Positions 56,001-64,000 of a DNA stretch of 64,000 nucleotides are shown here, piece by piece. The notes beneath the pieces were generated by a model. The model saw nothing but the letters and a program-made list of their open reading frames with translations, did not search any database and was not told where the DNA came from. Where the stretch lies: assembly GCA_963816985.1 (NCBI GenBank), contig CAWFMF010000004.1, positions 186,001 to 250,000 on the forward strand, given 5' to 3'. The translations under genes were made by a program, and so were the position numbers. Origin of the DNA: JAIVJM01 sp963816985. GTDB taxonomy: Bacteria; Acidobacteriota; Blastocatellia; Pyrinomonadales; Pyrinomonadaceae. How positions within the stretch are numbered: the stretch's first letter is position 1; each line of letters begins with the position of its first letter.

Positions 56001-56794
56001 GCGCCTCAGTCCTCGTCGTCGAAGACGAGAAACACTTGGCCGACGGCCTCCGCTACAACCTCGAAGCCGAGGGCTACGTCGTCGAGACCGTCGCGGACGG
56101 CGAGGCGGCGCTCCGTCTTTTGCTCGAAGAGCGCGCCGAGTTCGACGCCGTCGTGCTCGACGTGATGCTCCCCGGCGCGGACGGCTTCGAGGTCGCCACG
56201 CGCCTGCGGCGCGAGGGGCACTTCGTCCCCGTCCTGATGCTCACGGCGCGCGGGCGGCCCGAAGACGTTCTGCGCGGCTTCGAGTCGGGCGCGGACGACT
56301 ACCTGCCGAAGCCCTTCGAGCTTTCGATACTGCTTGCGCGGCTGCGGGGCTTGCTGCGCCGCCGCGAGTGGCTGCGGCAAGACAATGCGAGCAGCGAGGC
56401 GGGCGCGAACGAAACGGCGGCGGGCGAGGGCGGCGCGGCGAAGGCGGAAGCGGAACGGGCCGAGGCGGCGGAAGAGCTGGTCTACGTCTTCGACGGCAAG
56501 ACCTTCGACTTCGGCGCGCTGGAGCTGCACGTCGGGGGCCGCACCGTGCGCCTGACCTTGATGGAGGCCGAACTGCTCCGCTACCTCATCCGCCACGCGG
56601 GGCGCGTCGTCTCGCGCAAGGCGATGCTCGAAGACGTCTGGAACCTCAGCGAAGACACCGACACGCGCGCCATAGACAACTTCATCGTCCGGCTCCGCCG
56701 CTACGTCGAGGACGAGCCCTCGCGCCCGCGCCACCTCCTCGCCGTCCGCGGCGTCGGCTACCGCTTCATCCTCTCGCCCGTCGAAGAGGACTGA
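55997..56794 (+). CDS. OmpR/PhoB-family response regulator
   Basis: 265 residues. The receiver has acidic VVEDE, the phospho-acceptor Asp in VVLDVMLPGADGFEVATRLR, the Thr in PVLMLTARGRPEDVLRGFES and the Lys in YLPKPFELS. A ~40-residue Ala/Glu-rich linker (NETAAGEGGAAKAEAERAEA), longer than usual, joins the winged-helix DNA-binding domain (RLTLMEAELLRYLIRHAGRV; TRAIDNFIVRLRRYVEDEPS; LAVRGVGYRFIL). Paired with the kinase just upstream; targets unknown. Confidence 0.93.
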   Translation: MSASVLVVEDEKHLADGLRYNLEAEGYVVETVADGEAALRLLLEERAEFDAVVLDVMLPGADGFEVATRLRREGHFVPVLMLTARGRPEDVLRGFESGADDYLPKPFELSILLARLRGLLRRREWLRQDNASSEAGANETAAGEGGAAKAEAERAEAAEELVYVFDGKTFDFGALELHVGGRTVRLTLMEAELLRYLIRHAGRVVSRKAMLEDVWNLSEDTDTRAIDNFIVRLRRYVEDEPSRPRHLLAVRGVGYRFILSPVEED

Positions 56795-57030
56795 GGCCGC
56801 CAACGGCGCTCCGTCCGGCGGCGCACTTGCTTGACTTCAAACCCCAAAAAGGTTCATATTTTGCGCCTTACAAGCCGGTTGCACCGATGAAGTAAATCGG
56901 TGCGCTTCCCAGACCAAACAAGCGGGCTCTTCCTGACAATCAGGGCCGAGACCTAACCCCCTCTCGCACACGGCAAGGCACGGCCCTCACACTTCCCGCC
57001 GCTCGCGCGGCGTTCCCTGTGGAGGTTTAG

Positions 57031-58888
<1,858 letters not shown>

Positions 58889-58890
<2 letters not shown>

Positions 58891-59152
58891 GCCCCGGAGG
58901 GGCGAGGGAGATTAGCCGGGGGTTGAGTGAGAAGGCGTAAGCCTTCGAGCGAGAACCCCCGGAACAACGTGAGATAAAAATGATGCGCCCCGGCAGGGGC
59001 GCGGGAACACGCGTCGCTAATGATAATGCGCGTTGTTTCCGTCGCCCCTCCGGGGCGAGATGTTTTTAACGGACGTCCTTCCGGGGGTTCGCTTCAGTCG
59101 CTTGCGCTCCCTCGCTCACCCCCGGCTAATCTCCCTCGCCCCTCTGGGGCGG
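58889..59152. repeat. Large nested palindromic element (B6) filling a convergent junction
   Basis: The left outer arm begins in the radical SAM stop codon: AAGCCCCGGAGGGGCGAGGG then AGATTAGCCGGGGGTTGAGT. The right arm (59111-59152) is CTCGCTCACCCCCGGCTAAT then CTCCCTCGCCCCTCTGGGGC, ending 5 bases before the AbgT stop. Inner hairpins include GCGCCCCGGCAGGGGCGC and TCGCCCCTCCGGGGCGA. Confidence 0.85.
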
Positions 59153-59157
59153 ATTAT

Positions 59158-60729
59158 TTAAGGCGTCGGCGGTGTCGTCGGGAGGTACTCGATGCCCGCG
59201 CCGGGGCCGAGCGGGAGCCCCAACAGATACCAGACGACGAGGAGCAGCGTCCACAGCACGAAGAAGGTCACGGAGTACGGAATCATCGTCGCCATGATGG
59301 TCCCGATTCCGGCCTTCTTGTCGTAGCGCTGCGCGAAGGCGACGACGAGCGGGAAATACGCCATCAGCGGCGTGATGATGTTGGCGACCGAGTCGCCGAT
59401 GCGGTAGCCGGCCTGCGTCAGTTCCGGCGAGTAGCCGAGGAGCATGAACATCGGCACAAACACCGGGGCCATCACCGCCCACTTCGCCGACGCGCTCCCC
59501 AACACGAGGTCGAGGAGCACCGTCACGACGATGAAGCTGATGATGAGCGGGACGCCTTCGATGCCTGTGGAGCGCAGGAAATCCGCGCCCTTGACGGCGG
59601 TGATGACGCCGAGGTGCGTCCAGTTGAAGAAGGCGACGAACTGCGAGGCGAAGAAGGCGAGCACGAGGTAGAGCGCCATCGTTGACATCGCCTTCTCCAT
59701 GGACTTCATCACGTCGTTGTCGTTGCGGATCGTCCCCGCCGCGATGCCGTAGGCCAGCCCCACGATCACCCCGCCGAAGAAGATGATTGCCACGACACCC
59801 GTCAGAAACGGCGAGCGCAGGACGCTGTCCGTCTGCGGGTCGCGCAGGAACCCGCCCGAAGGCACGAGCCCCCACAGGATGACCGCCACGAACAGCAAAG
59901 CAGCGACGAGCGCGCACCACAGCCCGCGCTTCTCCCTCGGACTCAGTTCCTTCAGCTCCTCCGGCTTCTCGTCACCCGTGTACTCGCCGAGGCGCGGCAC
60001 GATGACCTTCTCCGTGATGAACGTCCCTGCCAGCACGATGAGGAAGGCCGAGGCCGCCGCGAAGTAGTAGTTGGCCGCCGCCGTCACGACGTAACCCTTG
60101 TCGAGGATGCGCGCCGCCTCCTGCGTCAGCCCCGCGAGCAGAGGGTCGGTCGGGCCGAGCAGGAAGTTCGCGCAGAAGCCGCCCGACACGCCCGCGAACG
60201 CCGCCGCCAGTCCCGCTATCGGGTGTCGCCCGACGGCGAGAAAAATCATCGCGCCCAAGGGGATAACAAGCACGTAGCCCACGTCGCTCGCCATGTGCGA
60301 GAGCACGCCCGCGAAGACGACGACAACCGTCAGAAGCTTTCGCGGGGCCGAGAGCACGACGGCCCTCAAGGTCGCCGAGATGAGCCCGCTCCCTTCGGCG
60401 ACGGCGATGCCGAGCATGGCGACGAGCACCGTCCCCAGAGGCGCGAAGCCCGTGAAGTTCGTCACCAGAGAGGTGAGGATGCGGTGCAGCCCCGCGACCG
60501 TCAGAAGGCTCTCGGCCTTGACGACCTCCTTCGTGCCGGGGTGGATGACCGAGACGCCGAGCGCCGCCGTGATCGCCGAGAGCACGACGACGAAGAGCGC
60601 GAGGATGACGAACAAAGTCGCCGGGTGCGGCAGGATGTTCCCGGCCCGCTCGATGAATCCGAGCAGGCGGTTGAGGAAAGAGTCTTTCGCCGGGGTTTCG
60701 AGCCCCCCTTCGGGTCTCATTGTTTCCAT
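59158..60729 (-). CDS. AbgT-family transporter
   Basis: 523 residues with 12 or more hydrophobic segments. It matches the AbgT family (p-aminobenzoyl-glutamate transporter / antimetabolite efflux): RLLGFIERAGNILPHPATLF at the N-terminus, SGLISATLRAVVLSAPRKLL, PLGAMIFLAVGRHPIAGLAA and the hairpin GSASAKWAVMAPVFVPMFML near the C-terminal repeat, then AYRIGD-like GYRIGDSVANIITPLMAYFP. Family members import p-aminobenzoyl-glutamate or export sulfonamides using ion gradients; which applies here is unknown. Convergent with the radical SAM gene. Confidence 0.9.
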   Translation of the reverse strand: METMRPEGGLETPAKDSFLNRLLGFIERAGNILPHPATLFVILALFVVVLSAITAALGVSVIHPGTKEVVKAESLLTVAGLHRILTSLVTNFTGFAPLGTVLVAMLGIAVAEGSGLISATLRAVVLSAPRKLLTVVVVFAGVLSHMASDVGYVLVIPLGAMIFLAVGRHPIAGLAAAFAGVSGGFCANFLLGPTDPLLAGLTQEAARILDKGYVVTAAANYYFAAASAFLIVLAGTFITEKVIVPRLGEYTGDEKPEELKELSPREKRGLWCALVAALLFVAVILWGLVPSGGFLRDPQTDSVLRSPFLTGVVAIIFFGGVIVGLAYGIAAGTIRNDNDVMKSMEKAMSTMALYLVLAFFASQFVAFFNWTHLGVITAVKGADFLRSTGIEGVPLIISFIVVTVLLDLVLGSASAKWAVMAPVFVPMFMLLGYSPELTQAGYRIGDSVANIITPLMAYFPLVVAFAQRYDKKAGIGTIMATMIPYSVTFFVLWTLLLVVWYLLGLPLGPGAGIEYLPTTPPTP

Positions 60730-60899
60730 TCGTCTTTCGCCTCACTCGGTTGCCGCACGTCCGCGCGGCGGGGATGGAGAAATCAACTACGCCTGTGATG
60801 CCGGACGGAAAAAGGCGGGTTCGCCGTTAGCTTCCAGCTTCGACGTTTAAGTCGGTCGCCGCATGATAAGTGCGCCGCCTTCATCCCGTAAAGCGAAAA

Positions 60900-60937
60900 G
60901 CGAAAAGCCCCGCGCGTCGGACGTGACGCGCGGGGCC
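60900..60937 (-). terminator. Intrinsic terminator of the ABC1 kinase gene
   Basis: GCCCCGCGCGTC (60907-60918) pairs perfectly with GACGCGCGGGGC (60925-60936). On the minus strand it is followed by TTTTCGCTTTT, so it ends transcripts from the kinase gene. Confidence 0.85.
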
Positions 60938-60971
60938 GATGTTTTGATGATGAAGGCCGGGCCTTCCGGCC

Positions 60972-62756
60972 TCACTTCTCCAGATAAGTCTTCGCCGCCA
61001 TCTTGGCGAGCTTCCAGATTTTGCCCCACTCGATGCGCCCGTCCGAATCGCGGCCCGTGAGCTTGTCGAGCATGAGCTTGCGGAACTGTTTCCCTTCGCG
61101 CCGCAGGACGAACTCCTTGGCGAAGGGTTTCGCCGTGTCGAAGAAGCTGAACTCCGGGTCGGTGACGATGCCGATGCCTTCCAAAGTCATCAGGGCGCGG
61201 ATGATGTATGTGAAGTTCGACGGCAGACGGAACGGGTAGTCGTACATCACCTCGGCGAGGTCGTAGGTCAGCTCCTTGAAGTTCACGTCGCCGAGCTTGA
61301 GATTGATGTAGTGACGGAAGAGCCCCTCGACCACGGGGCGCACGCGCTCCGGGTCAACGCCGGGCTTGAGGAAGTTGAGGTTTATCAAGTCCTGCGCGAG
61401 GCCCTCCACGTCGCGCCCGATGACGTGGAAGAAGGCGTCTATCATCTGCGACTGGAGGCGGGGCGTGATGCGGCCCGTCATCCCGAAGTCGAAGAAGGCG
61501 AGGTGGCCCGAATCCATCACGAGCAGGTTGCCGGGGTGCGGGTCGGCGTGGAAGAAGCCGTCCTCCAAGAGTTGCTTCAAGTACGCGCGCACGAGCAGGC
61601 GGTTGACCTTGACGGGCGAGATGCGCCGCGCCTTCAACTGCTCGATGTCCGTGACCTTCGTGCCGCGGATGAACTCCATCGTGATGACGCGCGCGGTGGT
61701 GTGCGACCAGTGGATGCGCGGGACGTGGACGGCCCGCCAGTCGCGGAAGTTCTGGCGGAAGCGGTCGGCGTTGCGCCCCTCGTGCGCGTAGTCCATCTCC
61801 TCGAAGATGGTCAGGCGAAACTCTCTGAGCATCCCCTCCCAGTCGGCGTTCTCGCTCGCGGCGGGGAAGCGCGCGAGGAAGCGCGTGATACGACCGAGCA
61901 CGGCGATGTCGAACGAGACCTTCTCGCGCAGGTTGGGCCGCTGGACTTTGACGGCGACCTCTTCGCCCGTGCGCAGTCGCGCGCGGTAGACCTGTCCGAG
62001 CGAGGCCGAGGCGACCGGCTCCGCGTCAATCTCCATGAAGGCTTCGGCGACGGGCCGACCGAGTTCGGCCTCGACGCGCGCGAAGGCTTCCGACGTTGGG
62101 AACGGCGGGACCTGATCCTGCAAGGTCGAGAGTTCCTTAATGTAGGCGAGCGGCAGAAGGTCTGCGCGCGTGCCGAGCGACTGCCCGATCTTGATGAAAG
62201 TCGGGCCGAGCCCGATCAAGTGGTCTCTGAGCCAGACGCCCTGCTTCTCAAGCCGTCGCTCCTTGCCCTCCGTCCCCTCAGCGCCGCGAAAGACGAAGAG
62301 GCGCACGAGCCTGATTAACTTGTCGAGCGCGCGGCGCAGAAAGAGGTCGCGCGCCCATTCACGGAAGAGGGCTGTGCGACCGAGCGCGCGGGCCTCCTCG
62401 CGTTTGCGTTCGGACACTCGCTGGTTGAAGGCGGCGCGGATGTCGTAGTCGTTGAGGAAGAGGTAGAGCGCCATCGTGCCGAGCACGCGGACGATCTGGA
62501 AGGTGCGGAGCCAACCTTTGAGGCCGCTCGCTTCGACGACGCTCGCATCATCGGCGCGGGCTTCGTCGCCCGTCGCGGAAGGCACGGCACTGTCTCGTGC
62601 GCCCGCGGCCCTCTCGCCGTTTTGACCGTTCGTCTTGACGAGCGCGATGGCGGTCTTCGAGCGCCCGTTGCCGTTCGCGCCGTTGCCTTCGACGCGCCGG
62701 GGCTCCGTGCCCGCCGCGCCTGTTTCTGAAAGTTCTTTCGGTTCGATGGCCGCCAT
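60972..62756 (-). CDS. ABC1/AarF/UbiB-family atypical kinase
   Basis: 594 residues from ATG 62756; a TTG at 62810 is possible, and neither has a strong ribosome binding site. A ~100-residue disordered N-terminus (GNGANGNGRSKTAIALVKTN) precedes the core. ABC1 signatures: KxGQ-like FIKIGQSLGTRADLLPLAYI, the ALGQ-type loop PVASASLGQVYRARLRTGEE, VAVKVQRPNL, EMDYAHEGRNADRF, HADPHPGNLL and FFDFGMTGRI. In other bacteria UbiB supports quinone synthesis through ATPase-linked lipid extraction. No ubi/men genes are nearby, so the partner pathway is open. The C-terminus lacks clear transmembrane helices except near RLPSNFTYIIRALMTLEGIG. Confidence 0.9.
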   Translation of the reverse strand: MAAIEPKELSETGAAGTEPRRVEGNGANGNGRSKTAIALVKTNGQNGERAAGARDSAVPSATGDEARADDASVVEASGLKGWLRTFQIVRVLGTMALYLFLNDYDIRAAFNQRVSERKREEARALGRTALFREWARDLFLRRALDKLIRLVRLFVFRGAEGTEGKERRLEKQGVWLRDHLIGLGPTFIKIGQSLGTRADLLPLAYIKELSTLQDQVPPFPTSEAFARVEAELGRPVAEAFMEIDAEPVASASLGQVYRARLRTGEEVAVKVQRPNLREKVSFDIAVLGRITRFLARFPAASENADWEGMLREFRLTIFEEMDYAHEGRNADRFRQNFRDWRAVHVPRIHWSHTTARVITMEFIRGTKVTDIEQLKARRISPVKVNRLLVRAYLKQLLEDGFFHADPHPGNLLVMDSGHLAFFDFGMTGRITPRLQSQMIDAFFHVIGRDVEGLAQDLINLNFLKPGVDPERVRPVVEGLFRHYINLKLGDVNFKELTYDLAEVMYDYPFRLPSNFTYIIRALMTLEGIGIVTDPEFSFFDTAKPFAKEFVLRREGKQFRKLMLDKLTGRDSDGRIEWGKIWKLAKMAAKTYLEK

Positions 62757-62861
62757 ATTATCGCCGACTTTACTTGAGATTTGTCGCAATCCTGTCTCTA
62801 TAAGGTTCAAACTTCGGAGATTCTAGCTCCTCATCAGCCCCTCAAAGGCCGACATAATTTA

Positions 62862-62979
62862 GCCCACGGCGCGCGCCGTGGGACATAATGATTTACGTAA
62901 GCGGAGCCCCAAAGGGGCGAAAGAAATGCAAAATATTTGATGCCTCAAGACCGATTTTCTTTCGCTGCTTCCGGGGCCT
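62862..62979. repeat. GC-rich palindromic element (B7), degenerate
   Basis: TTTAGCCCACGGCGCGCGCC then GTGGGAC (62858-62884) is a tight hairpin sharing the module of B2 and B4. AGCCCCAAAGGGGCGAAAGA (62905) pairs imperfectly with TCTTTCGCTGCTTCCGGGGC (62958-62977). Confidence 0.7.
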
Positions 62980-63011
62980 AAAAGCCTTTCCGCGGGTTCC
63001 TCAATTACGTC

Positions 63012-63965
63012 TCAAACGACCGCGAGTGCACGGCGCACGCCTTCCCTCTCAAAATATTTCCGGGCGCGCTCCACGTCGGCGTCAATCTGCCGCTTCAGCT
63101 CTTCGACGGAGGCGAAGCGGCGCTCGTCGCGGACGCGGTGGAGGAAGCGCACGCGCACCACGTCGCCGTAGAGGTCGCCCGTCCAATCCATGACGTATGT
63201 CTCGACCGAAGGTTCGGCCTCGCTCTCGAAGGTGGGGCGGACGCCGATGTTCGTCACGCTCCGCCGCCACGCGCCCTCGATGAGAGTCGCCGTGACGTAG
63301 ACGCCCCGGCGCGGGATGACGCGGTTCTGCGGGTGGAGGTTCGCGGTCGGGAAGCCGATGGTGCGCCCGCGCTCCGCGCCGCGAACGACGCGGCCCTCGA
63401 CGCCGTAGGGGCGGCCCAACATCCTCCGCGCGAGGTTCACGCGGCCCTCGGCGAGCAAGTCGCGGATGAGGCTTGAGCTGATGCGCTGGCCGCGCAGGCG
63501 CACTTCCGGCACTTCGTCGGCGAAGAAGCCGAGTTGCCCGCTGACCTCGCGCAGCAGATTGATGTCGCCCTCGCGGTTGCGCCCGAACGCGAAGCCGCGC
63601 CCCAGATAAACTTCCTTCGCGTGGAGACGCTCGTGCACCACGTCGCGCAAAAACTCGGCGGCGCTCACGCGCGCGAAGTCTCGCGTGAAGTTGATGACGA
63701 TTGATTGCTCGATGCCCATCACGCCGAAGGACTCGATCTTCTGGTCGAGCGTCTGGAGGTGCGGCGGAGCAGACTCCGGGTGGAGGACGGCGCGCGGGTG
63801 CGGGTCGAAGGTGATGACGGTGGGAATCGCTTCGACGGAGCGCGCACGCTCGACCACCGTCCGCATCACGAGTTGGTGGCCGAGGTGGAGCCCGTCGAAC
63901 ACGCCGAGCGTCAGCACGGTCGGGCGCGCGATCTCCGCATTGTCGTAGCCGTGGAAAAGTCTCAT
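63012..63965 (-). CDS. ribF: Bifunctional riboflavin kinase/FMN adenylyltransferase
   Basis: 317 residues, the standard length. The N-terminal FAD synthetase domain shows VLTLGVFDGLHLGHQLVMRT (nucleotide-binding GxFDGxHxGH), VITFDPHPRAVL, VYLGRGFAFGRNREGDINLL and RISSSLIRDLLAEGRVNLAR. The C-terminal riboflavin kinase domain has GRPYGVEGRVVRGAERGRTI, GFPTANL, RGVYVTATLI and a SVTNIGVRPTFE segment. It converts riboflavin to FMN and FAD in the cytosol. A word-repeat element starts just upstream at the window edge. Confidence 0.96.
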   Translation of the reverse strand: MRLFHGYDNAEIARPTVLTLGVFDGLHLGHQLVMRTVVERARSVEAIPTVITFDPHPRAVLHPESAPPHLQTLDQKIESFGVMGIEQSIVINFTRDFARVSAAEFLRDVVHERLHAKEVYLGRGFAFGRNREGDINLLREVSGQLGFFADEVPEVRLRGQRISSSLIRDLLAEGRVNLARRMLGRPYGVEGRVVRGAERGRTIGFPTANLHPQNRVIPRRGVYVTATLIEGAWRRSVTNIGVRPTFESEAEPSVETYVMDWTGDLYGDVVRVRFLHRVRDERRFASVEELKRQIDADVERARKYFEREGVRRALAVV

Positions 63966-63974
63966 AAAAAGAGA

Positions 63975-64000
63975 GTGATGAATGCGGAATGATGAATGAT
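63975..64000. repeat. Start of a word-repeat hairpin (A12, GATGAAT type), cut by window end
   Basis: GTGATGAATGCGGAATGATG then AATGAT is nearly the same as the left arm of A4 (22409 onward). The opposing arm would lie beyond the window. Confidence 0.65.

Overview
The window is high-GC bacterial DNA, most likely from Acidobacteriota, probably class Blastocatellia. The pointers are two secreted VWFA-related proteins of the acidobacterial type, an Oar-like TonB-dependent receptor with an N-terminal carboxypeptidase-regulatory domain, a DUF5666 secreted protein, a secretin with a C-terminal cohesin-like domain, an ACT-malic enzyme and a YpdA-type reductase. The taxonomic call is an inference from gene content. 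I saw no rRNA, tRNA, transposase or CRISPR array.

Layout. Bases 1-6500 hold the end of a patatin-like protein, ypdA, a LysM-DUF2272 protein, and a lipid-modifying pair (cyclopropane-fatty-acid synthase and a front-end-type desaturase) in a stretch of visibly lower GC. Bases 6600-9450 are accessory: a DinB-like protein, a 21-bp-period repeat array next to an XRE regulator gene, and two small orphan genes. Bases 9590-17510 (minus strand) carry a membrane protein, a secreted duplicated-domain protein, malic enzyme with an apparent frameshift, a DUF2520 oxidoreductase and a large orphan P-loop ATPase resembling the DUF6079/PglY/BrxC group. Bases 18000-23945 (plus) carry an M48 protease and the translation block rplM-rpsI-rpsB-tsf-pyrH-frr. 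Bases 24190-32480 (minus) are envelope genes: TonB-dependent receptor, DUF5666 protein, a SurA-like/DsbA-like fusion and a cytochrome c/periplasmic-binding-protein fusion. Bases 32740-44340 (minus) hold a bactofilin-like protein, an ECF sigma/anti-sigma pair, a TlpA thioredoxin and a type II secretion/type IV pilus cluster (pilM-like, two prepilins, secretin, gspE, gspF). Bases 44850-49640 (plus) encode secreted proteins, including a snapalysin-like metalloprotease whose frame contains two TGA codons, and two VWFA proteins. Bases 49670-58890 hold a CBS-domain transporter, corA, the TIGR02587/TIGR02588 pair, an acyl desaturase, a two-component system and a B12-binding radical SAM protein. The end carries an AbgT transporter, an ABC1/UbiB kinase and ribF.

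The most distinctive content is non-coding. First, an 18-unit array at 7287-7664 keeps a strict 21-bp register and is built from a 15-bp imperfect palindrome. Second, at least eleven hairpins at junctions of co-directional genes, plus one cut by the window end, are made from short repeated words. The words mostly differ between loci, though three loci share one, and at four junctions the hairpin has become the N-terminal coding sequence of the downstream gene. Third, seven GC-rich nested palindromes share modules and lie mostly after gene ends. Two genes (malic enzyme and secretin) are each restored by removing one base at a G/C run, which suggests assembly error but should be checked.
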